A stretch of DNA of 37,469 nucleotides from a virus, in the IMG/VR virus record IMGVR_UViG_3300025617_001009, positions 1 to 37,469 of that record; one strand, 5' to 3'. Below are positions 31,461 to 37,368 of this stretch, piece by piece. Under the pieces are notes generated by a model, which worked only from the letters and a program-made list of their open reading frames with translations, had not been told where the DNA came from and ran no database searches. The translations under genes and the position numbers were made by a program. The stretch's first letter is position 1. Each line of letters opens with the position of its first letter.

Positions 31461-31856
31461 TTATGCTAAGTCGTCACCAGTTAGTGTCAACTCAGTAACA
31501 GTTGCTGAAGTATCAGCGGCAATTGCATCTTTGATTGCAGCTTCCATTGAGCTGTAGTCAGATGCTGTGCCGTCGTTAGCTGTGTCTGAAGCAATAACTA
31601 GTGTAACTTCAGTTGCTGAAGGAACACCTACAATGTAAACTTCTGCGAAGCCTTGAACTGCGTTAACTGCTTTAGCCAAAAGTGACTGTGAGTCAGTGTA
31701 AGCGCCAGTACCTGCTAGTACGCCTTTAGTGAAGTCTACTGGGTTTGAGCTGTGAACAGCTGCAACTTCAATGAACTGAAGTGAACGTGTACCAAGTTGT
31801 GAACCTGCTACGATTTTTTGATAGTTTGGTGAAACTACTCCGAAAGTATTAGCCAT
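31461..31856 (-). CDS. Probable highly expressed virion protein, 131 aa
   Basis: Compact Ala/Val/Thr-rich protein: MANTFGVVSPNYQKIVAGSQ, LGTRSLQFIEVAAVHSSNPV, VNAVQGFAEVYIVGVPSATE and YSSMEAAIKDAIAADTSATV. It has no signal peptide, Cys or Trp. A late promoter with a hairpin-capped leader, AAGGAG ribosome binding site and a strong terminator make it a high-output single-gene unit, as expected for an abundant structural protein such as a head decoration or tail protein. No family is recognised; the call rests on expression signals and composition. Confidence 0.7.
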   Translation of the reverse strand: MANTFGVVSPNYQKIVAGSQLGTRSLQFIEVAAVHSSNPVDFTKGVLAGTGAYTDSQSLLAKAVNAVQGFAEVYIVGVPSATEVTLVIASDTANDGTASDYSSMEAAIKDAIAADTSATVTELTLTGDDLA

Positions 31857-31903
31857 GATATTTTCTCCTTAATCATTTACCCCTCTCCAGGGCTGGTTAA
31901 ATT

Positions 31904-31939
31904 CTAAGATCACCATGATTCTTAGTACATGTATTTATC
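31904..31939 (-). promoter_or_regulatory. Late promoter and hairpin leader
   Basis: GATAAATA (31932-31939, minus strand) is followed by a hairpin at the expected 5' end of the mRNA (CTAAGA, bulged A, TCA, loop TGG, TGATCTTAG; 31904-31925). A second small hairpin CCCTGGAGAGGG follows. Such 5' hairpins stabilise T4-type late mRNAs. Confidence 0.6.
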
Positions 31940-31982
31940 ATTTTGGAGAAAAACTAGGTGTAACCGACGGTTTTTAATGAAT

Positions 31983-33119
31983 TTAGTTGGGAGTCCAACG
32001 GTCTCTTGGTACTAGTTTAACTTTATCACCAGTCTTAACATAACCTTCGCCGCCTGGAACATCACCTGTAGATGCTGTAATATCTCCTTCGGCTTGATCA
32101 AGTTCTCTAATGATTTCGTCTTTGGCTTTCATAATTTCTCGTACTAGGAAAAACATACTTGCCATAGCACCTTCGTATTGATTACTAAGATCTTTAATAC
32201 GCTGTTGTTGTCCTGCTGACACTGTGCTAGTTGCTAACCAATCAAAGAAGTTTTTAGGATCTAGTTGATCTAACTGTTTTGCTTTGCTTTTTGTGTTAAC
32301 AAATTTATATACGATTTCTGCCAGCCCAGACAAGCCTTTAACAGGTGTGAGTAGATTTGATATTTGTTTACTTGATTTGTTTGCTTCACTTTCGATAGCA
32401 CTTAAATTTTCTGCTCCTACTGCTGGTTTATGCGTAACGTATGTTTGTCCCACAACAACTAAATCGGAGTTTCCTGAAAGTGATTCTACATCTTTAATCG
32501 GCTGTCCTACTGTACTGCCTAGCCCGTCGTAGACTGCGTGTACTGCTACACCAACTTTACTTGCCGCTATACGGTTTCCAATGTCACTATTTTTTTTAAC
32601 AGAATATGTAACTTTGTTAGGTGTAAATTTAATTACATTCTCATCTGCGGTGAATGGCTTATCGGAATAGTACAACAGATCTCCAAAAACAAATCCTTTA
32701 AAATTTTCTGGTGTTGCTTTTTCTAATATGGGCCAAAGACCTGACATACCATCGGCAAAGTTTTGTCGTTCTTGTTCTTTGCCAGGTTCTATCTTACCAG
32801 TGTTCATAATAAATGTGTCAACATCTTGTGGATTAGATAGCACTGTAGGAACACCAGGAGATACTTCAGACTTGCCACGCTTGATATATTCCCAAGCATT
32901 CTTAGGAAACATACGAAATTGGCCGTTGTCATCTCTACCCCAGTAAACTGTAGGACTGCCATCCCATTTAACAGCAACATCTTTAGCACCCGATGCTAGA
33001 CTTCTAAGAACATCAATGGCTTTGAATACCCCACCATCCTCAGTGAACACTAGGTCTTCTAGGTGATTAAATTCTCTGCCAACTTTTTTGGCTTCTGTTA
33101 AAAATTCAAATGCTCTCAT
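31983..33119 (-). CDS. MRAFEF-tagged KxDG ligase/nucleotidyltransferase-like protein
   Basis: 378 aa. N-terminus MRAFEFLTEAKK shares its first 6-7 residues and about 20 nt of DNA with the gene at 5607-6710, and has an L-T-E site fitting T4 head-protease cleavage. VAVKWDGSPTVYWGRD (K51, D53, G54, R62) matches motif I KxDG of ATP-dependent DNA/RNA ligases, and FKGFVFGDLLYYSDKP (about 140-155) resembles their motif III (F-G-E-L). VIKFTPNK and later Lys-rich strands could be motifs IV/V. It directly follows a Pol-beta-like nucleotidyltransferase gene (ATGA-type overlap), which suggests end repair or capping of nucleic acid. Enzyme activity is inference; it could also be an uncharacterised structural phage protein. 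Confidence 0.65.
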   Translation of the reverse strand: MRAFEFLTEAKKVGREFNHLEDLVFTEDGGVFKAIDVLRSLASGAKDVAVKWDGSPTVYWGRDDNGQFRMFPKNAWEYIKRGKSEVSPGVPTVLSNPQDVDTFIMNTGKIEPGKEQERQNFADGMSGLWPILEKATPENFKGFVFGDLLYYSDKPFTADENVIKFTPNKVTYSVKKNSDIGNRIAASKVGVAVHAVYDGLGSTVGQPIKDVESLSGNSDLVVVGQTYVTHKPAVGAENLSAIESEANKSSKQISNLLTPVKGLSGLAEIVYKFVNTKSKAKQLDQLDPKNFFDWLATSTVSAGQQQRIKDLSNQYEGAMASMFFLVREIMKAKDEIIRELDQAEGDITASTGDVPGGEGYVKTGDKVKLVPRDRWTPN

Positions 33120-33919
33120 TTTACAATATCTATAATTGATCTCATCCAGCCAATACTTCCTGGTTTGTAACTTTCAAATGCTTCCTTCTGTGGAAGTTCA
33201 ATATCATATTTACTTAAGGTTTCTCTTGCCGCGGAAATTAGCTCTTCGTAGTTAGGAAGTTTCTTGATGTATTCGAGAATACTGTCAACACTTCTAATAT
33301 CTTTTTCTGTAGCAGTTTGACCTAATAATTCTTTAGCAATAGTATTCCAATCGTCTGAAATAACTTCATTGCTATCAGGATCTAACAAACCGCTTTTTGG
33401 TGAATACTTTAAGTTCTTTGCTCGAGCAATGCTTGAAAGAACAATATGTCTATGCTCTCCTCTGTACTTGCCAGACCCGCCTATCATTGATCCTTGTTGA
33501 AATTTAGGATTAGTAGTAAACATGAAGTCTGATTGTACAAAACCGTTTGACTCATCGCCGTTGATAGGAGTTTTTAAATGTACGTTGTCGCCTGACTTTC
33601 TAACATTCTCTTTACCAAACTGTGATACCATTTTTTGAAAGAACTCTTCTTTGTCCATCTCATTAGCATCAACTGAAAGATCTAAATCCCCTGAGCTGTT
33701 TAATTCAAATGTACCGTCTGGATCTTCTTTACGTCCAGTAGTACCTAACCATTTAACAGGTTTATTATCTTCACCCTTTTCTGCTGTAAAGTCTAATCCT
33801 GTAATTTTTTCAATATAAGCAATAGTAGGTTCAACATCAGCAGTAGCAATACGCTGTGTGAGAGGTTTCTTATCTTTATCTTTAAAGACGTTTCCGCCTT
33901 CGCTTAAATTAGTTTTCAT
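33116..33919 (-). CDS. Pol-beta-type nucleotidyltransferase
   Basis: About 267 aa from ATG at 33919 (MKTNLSEGGN), which overlaps the end of the previous gene by 11 nt; an in-frame start at 34000 lies well inside that gene and was rejected. The nucleotidyltransferase signature is visible: WLGTTGRK (residues 57-64), SGDLDLSVD (D78, D80) and the third acid in FVQSDFMFT (D131). KYRGEHRHIVLSSIARAKNL is the helix seen in this phage family. Such proteins add nucleotides to tRNA, RNA ends, proteins or antibiotics. The gene is directly upstream of the KxDG protein and co-translated with it. Substrate unknown. Confidence 0.72.
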   Translation of the reverse strand: MKTNLSEGGNVFKDKDKKPLTQRIATADVEPTIAYIEKITGLDFTAEKGEDNKPVKWLGTTGRKEDPDGTFELNSSGDLDLSVDANEMDKEEFFQKMVSQFGKENVRKSGDNVHLKTPINGDESNGFVQSDFMFTTNPKFQQGSMIGGSGKYRGEHRHIVLSSIARAKNLKYSPKSGLLDPDSNEVISDDWNTIAKELLGQTATEKDIRSVDSILEYIKKLPNYEELISAARETLSKYDIELPQKEAFESYKPGSIGWMRSIIDIVK

Positions 33920-34181
33920 TCTTTTTAGCCTTGCGCTTTGATTCTGTAATTTTTCTAATGCCTCTTTCAAATTTAGCAGGGTCTTTACCCTTGATGGCAT
34001 TAATCAATCTACGTTCTAATTCATCTGCTGTTTCAGCATCGTAATGTTTGGCCATTGATTCGATAAGATTGATAGCACTATTAATGACATTGGTTGCTCT
34101 ACTCTCAATAAGAGCTTCGGCATTTCTATGCTCAGCAATAGCATTAAGTTCTTGTAATATCGATCTTGTTTTTATCTTCAT
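33909..34181 (-). CDS. Small helical conserved phage protein, 90 aa
   Basis: Charged helical protein: MKIKTRSILQELNAIAEHRN, AEALIESRATNVINSAINLI and ADELERRLINAIKGKDPAKF, basic C-terminus ITESKRKAKKN. The start is ATG at 34181; ATG at 34193 is also possible. The pattern (SAINLIExx...ELERRLxxxIKxxD) recalls small proteins of T4-like marine phages. It leads a three-gene coupled unit with the nucleotidyltransferase and KxDG protein. No function assigned. Confidence 0.72.
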   Translation of the reverse strand: MKIKTRSILQELNAIAEHRNAEALIESRATNVINSAINLIESMAKHYDAETADELERRLINAIKGKDPAKFERGIRKITESKRKAKKNEN

Positions 34182-34315
34182 GGTTCTAAACACCTTTTTT
34201 GTATTTAACCTTTTGCACAGATTACATTATATTACATTTAAATGAAAAACACAATAGTTTTCTTTTCATTTTACAGTCATGCTAAAAAAGCATAACAGTT
34301 TTGCGTAAAAAGTGG

Positions 34316-34344
34316 TTGAAAAAATGTAAGCATGGCTGTACTAT
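34316..34344 (+). promoter_or_regulatory. Sigma70-like promoter for the plus-strand block
   Basis: TTGAAA (34316-34321), 17-nt spacer, TACTAT (34339-34344); a TATAAT at 34342-34347 overlaps but would need a 20-nt spacer. It is in the gene-free stretch 34194-34410, which holds no other feature I can support, and faces the micro-ORF cascade. Confidence 0.55.
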
Positions 34345-34410
34345 AATGGTAAATACTGAGGCAATAAGAGCAATTCTTGTTGTCACACACTTAGACACAT
34401 AGGACAGACT

Positions 34411-34488
34411 ATGCGCATTATCCATGCGTTACAAGCGATTGCACCGCCGGGGAAGTTCCGGGGTATTGCTTTCCTCAAGCATCCATAA
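34411..34488 (+). CDS. Possible leader peptide, 25 aa
   Basis: ATG at 34411 to TAA at 34488, coding MRIIHALQAIAPPGKFRGIA then FLKHP. AGGA lies 6 nt before the ATG. It is the first frame after the plus-strand promoter and ends 16 nt before the 57-aa gene. The local DNA is GC-richer. It could be a real micropeptide, a leader, or chance. Confidence 0.3.
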   Translation: MRIIHALQAIAPPGKFRGIAFLKHP

Positions 34489-34503
34489 CATTCAAGGAGA
34501 AAA

Positions 34504-34677
34504 ATGATGAAAAGCATCATCGACGGCCTTGTGAGTATGTTTGGACGCAACTCCTCACGTTGGGAAAAAGACATGCTTACTTGGGCAAAAACTGAGTATA
34601 AGAATGATTGGCAGTTTGCCTATCATTATATGCTCAAGCACAAGGGCAGAGCCCCAACAATAGGAGTAAAACTGTAA
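34504..34677 (+). CDS. Small protein, 57 aa
   Basis: ATG at 34504 after a perfect AAGGAG (34492-34497). Begins MMKSIIDGLVSMFGRNSSRW and ends in a basic stretch (HYMLKHKGRAPTIGVKL) with aromatic residues between (WAKTEYKNDWQFAY). No membrane segment. Its stop overlaps the DUF1127 start (TAATG), so it is the first member of a coupled five-gene cascade. No family recognised. Confidence 0.7.
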   Translation: MMKSIIDGLVSMFGRNSSRWEKDMLTWAKTEYKNDWQFAYHYMLKHKGRAPTIGVKL

Positions 34678-34886
34678 TGACACAAGCGATCTTGACAGCC
34701 GCACAATGGCTAAATTTCGATGGACTAGCGGACCTAATCCGCGATTGGAAACGCACAAGAGCCCGCAAGGCACTAGAGCGTCAAACAATCAGAGAACTTT
34801 CAGCACTAACTGATCATGAACTACGTGATCTTGGTATTGGCCGTTCTGACATCACATCTATCGCAAAGGGAGACTTCTACAGATGA
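34677..34886 (+). CDS. DUF1127 (YjiS-like) small protein
   Basis: 69 aa: MTQAILTAAQWLNFDGLADL then IRDWKRTRARKALERQTIRE and LSALTDHELRDLGIGRSDIT. The ending L-S-x-L-T-D-x-E-L-R-D-L-G-I-x-R-S-D-I is diagnostic of DUF1127. These Arg-rich small proteins occur almost only in alpha- and some gammaproteobacteria; in Rhodobacter and Agrobacterium they bind RNA and affect small-RNA maturation, phosphate and carbon handling. The codon use and GC are higher than in neighbouring phage genes, suggesting recent gain from an alphaproteobacterium. It is coupled by TAATG upstream and ATGA downstream. Confidence 0.9.
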   Translation: MTQAILTAAQWLNFDGLADLIRDWKRTRARKALERQTIRELSALTDHELRDLGIGRSDITSIAKGDFYR

Positions 34887-35083
34887 ACACACTAACACAC
34901 ACTAGCTTTTATAATATTACATGTAAAATTTGTTCTGTTATTCGCAAAGCACTTGTTACTGCTTTTGTTACCATTATTGCTTTTGGTGAGAGCGCAGGTA
35001 GGGCTAGAGCCGCTGCCGAACTATCACGCCAAGGCTATCATGATGAAGCAAACGCTCTAATGTTGGAGAAGTGGAATGACTAA
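34883..35083 (+). CDS. Small membrane protein next to DUF1127
   Basis: 66 aa. N-terminal membrane helix (IRKALVTAFVTIIAFGES) then an Arg/Ala-rich helix GRARAAAELSRQGYHDEANA ending LMLEKWND. The R-A-A-A-E-L-x-R-Q-G-Y-x-x-E-A motif is of a type found beside or fused to DUF1127 in alphaproteobacteria. ATGA overlap with the DUF1127 gene. Function unknown; host-derived origin is likely. Confidence 0.75.
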   Translation: MNTLTHTSFYNITCKICSVIRKALVTAFVTIIAFGESAGRARAAAELSRQGYHDEANALMLEKWND

Positions 35084-35177
35084 TTTTATTCGCGGAGCAC
35101 TTGTTTTTACGGCAATGTTTGCTGTACTTGCTGGAGTAATGACACTTCATGCTATGAGTATTGCGGGGTTACTATAA
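35076..35177 (+). CDS. Transmembrane micropeptide, 33 aa
   Basis: ATG at 35076, overlapping the previous gene by 8 nt. It encodes a single membrane helix: MTNFIRGALVFTAMFAVLAG then VMTLHAMSIAGLL. Its stop overlaps the next ATG (TAATG). Tiny, but the TM pattern and overlaps at both ends argue for a real gene. Confidence 0.55.
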   Translation: MTNFIRGALVFTAMFAVLAGVMTLHAMSIAGLL

Positions 35178-35224
35178 TGTGGCCATATACTGATGAAGAG
35201 TATGAAGAGTTCTTTGGAAAATAA
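35177..35224 (+). CDS. Acidic micropeptide, 15 aa
   Basis: ATG at 35177 encodes MWPYTDEEYEEFFGK and stops at 35224. It is coupled to the TM micropeptide by TAATG. Its length is too short to judge by sequence alone; it is listed because it continues the overlap pattern. Confidence 0.35.
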   Translation: MWPYTDEEYEEFFGK

Positions 35225-35239
35225 AGTTCATTAATGGCA

Positions 35240-35273
35240 AACACTCTTATTGACCTTTATAAATAAGAGTGTT
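35240..35273 (+). promoter_or_regulatory. Late promoter TATAAATA inside an inverted repeat
   Basis: AACACTCTTATT (35240-35251) and AATAAGAGTGTT (35262-35273) form a perfect 12-bp stem around GACCTTTATA. TATAAATA (35258-35265), a perfect T4 late promoter, spans the loop and the right arm. It faces the gene at 35336. The hairpin could also end the micro-ORF transcript, though no U-run follows. Confidence 0.65.
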
Positions 35274-35306
35274 ACATTAGTAACAGTTGTTAGAAACTCT
35301 AACAAC
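35271..35306 (+). promoter_or_regulatory. Two-hairpin 5' leader of the late gene
   Basis: GTTAC-ATTA-GTAAC (35271-35284), then GTTGTTAG-AAACT-CTAACAAC (35286-35306), right where the late transcript should start. They likely protect the mRNA 5' end. The gene starts 29 nt later after AAGGAG. Confidence 0.55.
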
Positions 35307-35335
35307 AATGACACAGACACACAAGGAGAAACACT

Positions 35336-35611
35336 ATGTCAAATAAAATTGAAATGCCTAAGGCACCTGAAGTAAAATTCAATAAAAATGGATATGAGAT
35401 CCGCACTGACATCTTAGCAATGGCTAAAGATGTATCAATCGAAGACTTTCATGTAAAGTTCCAAGGTTGGGAAATGACTGCTACTCGCGATGAGAAGACT
35501 GGTCAAATTGTTTCTAAAGTAGATATGCCTGAATTTCCAGGACTAGAAAAGATCTTAGAAACTGCGGAAAAAATGTATGATTTCGTCAATCAAACTGGCG
35601 TGAAGAAGTAA
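35336..35611 (+). CDS. Conserved small T4-like phage protein, 91 aa
   Basis: MSNKIEMPKAPEVKFNKNGY then EIRTDILAMAKDVSIEDFHV and KFQGWEMTATRDEKTGQIVS. The NKNGYEIRTDILAxAK block is known to me from small proteins of marine T4-like phages. Soluble, mixed alpha/beta, no Cys. It stands alone on the plus strand with a perfect late promoter, structured leader, AAGGAG, and a bidirectional terminator, which implies high late expression and perhaps a virion or assembly role. No function known. Confidence 0.82.
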   Translation: MSNKIEMPKAPEVKFNKNGYEIRTDILAMAKDVSIEDFHVKFQGWEMTATRDEKTGQIVSKVDMPEFPGLEKILETAEKMYDFVNQTGVKK

Positions 35612-35641
35612 AAGAGCCCGTAGGGAAACTATTAACAGTAA

Positions 35642-35677
35642 AAGGGTCGTTAGTTCTACTAGCGGCCCTTATTTTTT
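35642..35677. terminator. Bidirectional terminator between convergent genes
   Basis: A 13-bp stem with two G-U pairs (35642-35654 with 35658-35670) and a 3-nt loop, followed by ATTTTTTC on the plus strand and TTTTAC on the minus strand. It serves both the gene at 35336 (plus) and the one ending at 35659 (minus); the stop codon of the latter is inside the stem. Confidence 0.8.
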
Positions 35678-36339
35678 CTAATCATTTTCTTGAGGCGATA
35701 ATCTCTTAAAGAAACATTTGACGGTCTGGCAATCATTCCACTGACACCGTCGTCTGTGTAAGTATCCTTAAACCATTTCTTTAGATTGTAATCGGATCTT
35801 TCTTGGAAGGGATTTTTGTGTACAAAATTAAATCTTCTAGTATGTTCGCTATAGCTATATTCAAATTCAGTATCATCTGTAAACTCTTTGCTTAGCCTAG
35901 GACCAAAGTCCTCACTAAATTCTATATTTTCTAGATACAAACAATTATACGACTTAACTTTTAGACTGCGCATCACATGAAGTCTGTCTACTCCCGGGTG
36001 GACTAGGAACTTTTCATATCTGATACTTTTCCTAATCACTAAAGGATTAGTCCATCTTTGATGCTGTAAAAACTCTCTGTGAAGGAAGATTATCTTTTTT
36101 AATTTATAAAAAAATAATTCTGCGTGATCTCTAATTATAGAACTATCAAAGTTGTTGTACTTTACAAACACTTCTCTGATATGATCTTTGTTCTCATCAA
36201 ATATTACAGGATTATTGGTTCTTATGTATTCGAATACGTAGAAACCTAAATCTTCTCCGTATTTTTGTAAAATTTCTGTGCCCTCTAGGCCTTTTTCATA
36301 TGCTACCAAATCGTCTGTGTTAACGTTAATATATTTCAT
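35659..36339 (-). CDS. Unknown protein, paralog of the next gene (LVHPG-DR motif)
   Basis: About 226 aa from ATG at 36339 (MKYINVNTDD), which overlaps the upstream stop as ATGA with AGGA 7 nt before; the ATG at 36345 fits worse. The middle RWTNPLVIRKSIRYEKFLVH then PGVDRLHVMRSLKVKSYNCL lines up with NPLVATPYKDNKYLVHPGRD in the neighbouring gene. The C-terminus is basic (RDYRLKKMIRKNKGR). No known domain; the tandem copies and shared motif suggest duplication and divergence. Confidence 0.7.
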   Translation of the reverse strand: MKYINVNTDDLVAYEKGLEGTEILQKYGEDLGFYVFEYIRTNNPVIFDENKDHIREVFVKYNNFDSSIIRDHAELFFYKLKKIIFLHREFLQHQRWTNPLVIRKSIRYEKFLVHPGVDRLHVMRSLKVKSYNCLYLENIEFSEDFGPRLSKEFTDDTEFEYSYSEHTRRFNFVHKNPFQERSDYNLKKWFKDTYTDDGVSGMIARPSNVSLRDYRLKKMIRKNKGR

Positions 36340-36857
36340 ATCCATTTCCTAAAGGCAGTATCATCTACGTTAGTTACAGTACTAAAGTTTCGTTGATTGA
36401 ATCTTATAATAGTATCTTGTACATGATGCGATTGAATCTCTTCGAGATTACTTCTCTCCATTTCTTTATCCGAACACACTAGAAATTCATATTCATTGTA
36501 ACCAAATGCTTTTAGTATTACAAATCTATCTCTTCCAGGATGTACCAAATACTTATTATCTTTGTATGGAGTTGCTACCAAAGGATTGTAAAACTTTTTG
36601 TTTTTAGCAAAATCATTTTTAAGCCAAAGTTGTTTTTTTATTTTACTTAGGCCGACTTGTTCTTTTTGAGTAAGGTGCTTTTTATTTTGTATACTACGTA
36701 TAATTTCTTTGTACTCGTCGAAAACATCAAAGTCGACTTTTGTAAAAAAGAGATAAATTATTTCCCCAATAACAGGACTGAACTGTTTATGACACCAATC
36801 TAAACTTGGAGCACGGTCATCACTTATGTTATCAAAGGAAATAATTTCATATCTCAT
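36336..36857 (-). CDS. Unknown protein with LVHPGRDR motif
   Basis: 173 aa. MRYEIISFDNISDDRAPSLD, a helical segment, then FYNPLVATPYKDNKYLVHPG and RDRFVILKAFGYNEYEFLVC. The shared NPLV...LVHPG-DR block with the 226-aa gene marks them as paralogs; this copy lacks the long C-terminal part of its partner. Coupled by TAATG to the thermonuclease gene and by ATGA to its paralog. No family recognised; the HPG-x-x-R motif might bind a nucleotide or sugar, but that is a guess. Confidence 0.7.
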   Translation of the reverse strand: MRYEIISFDNISDDRAPSLDWCHKQFSPVIGEIIYLFFTKVDFDVFDEYKEIIRSIQNKKHLTQKEQVGLSKIKKQLWLKNDFAKNKKFYNPLVATPYKDNKYLVHPGRDRFVILKAFGYNEYEFLVCSDKEMERSNLEEIQSHHVQDTIIRFNQRNFSTVTNVDDTAFRKWI

Positions 36858-37336
36858 TAATTGTTTTCTTTTTGTTCCTTAAGCACTGCTTTGTCATATT
36901 CAGCACGATCAACAATGCCTTCGTTTAGAAGACGCTCACGGTTAATCATGTGCTGTGCTTGTACATCATCTTTGCTACCGCCAAAGTAAGGAACGCAATG
37001 TCCTTCTTCAATTAGGATTTGTGTAACCATACGTCCATCTGCGGCACGGAAGTCTCCTAGAATACGTCCAAACTTGCCTTTCATGTCTTCGCCATTCTTG
37101 TCTTCTGTGGTGATAAGTTTAGCGTCTTTTTCTAACAATTCGTATAGTCTGTTCTTTGCCGCAAGTCCAAATAGTTTTTCTACATCATCTGATGTACGGC
37201 TTTCCGGTGTGTCAATGCCCATAACACGTACACGCTCATCTTTTAGTTGGATTCCAAATCCTAGATCGATGTCAACGTCGACAGTATCGCCGTCAACTAC
37301 TTTTACGACGTGAACGTCGTATTCGTTAGTATTCAT
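36857..37336 (-). CDS. Thermonuclease (SNase-like)
   Basis: 159 aa, a complete SNase fold: VVKVVDGDTVDVDIDLGFGI (calcium-binding Asp), RVRVMGIDTPESR (catalytic Arg), LLEKDAKLITTEDKNGED and GKFGRILGDFR (second Arg), then MVTQILIEEGHCVPYFGG. There is no signal peptide, so it works in the host cytoplasm, degrading DNA or RNA. It has an AGGAGCGAA ribosome binding site and a late promoter motif (37361-37368) upstream, and leads the unit with the two LVHPG paralogs. Confidence 0.93.
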   Translation of the reverse strand: MNTNEYDVHVVKVVDGDTVDVDIDLGFGIQLKDERVRVMGIDTPESRTSDDVEKLFGLAAKNRLYELLEKDAKLITTEDKNGEDMKGKFGRILGDFRAADGRMVTQILIEEGHCVPYFGGSKDDVQAQHMINRERLLNEGIVDRAEYDKAVLKEQKENN

Positions 37337-37360
37337 AGTTCGCTCCTATTTTAATATGTG

Positions 37361-37368
37361 TATTTATT
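37361..37368 (-). promoter_or_regulatory. T4-type late promoter (AATAAATA)
   Basis: Minus-strand AATAAATA 25 nt before the thermonuclease start, overlapping the stop codon of the gene upstream. Confidence 0.5.

Noticed and set aside
33920-34000. Longer N-terminus of the nucleotidyltransferase
   Set aside because: It would overlap the upstream gene by 92 nt; ATG at 33919 leaves an 11-nt overlap and gives a sensible N-terminus.
34383-34788. Minus-strand frames opposite the DUF1127 block
   Set aside because: They are shadows of the plus-strand coupled genes, which have ribosome binding sites, overlaps and a recognised family.
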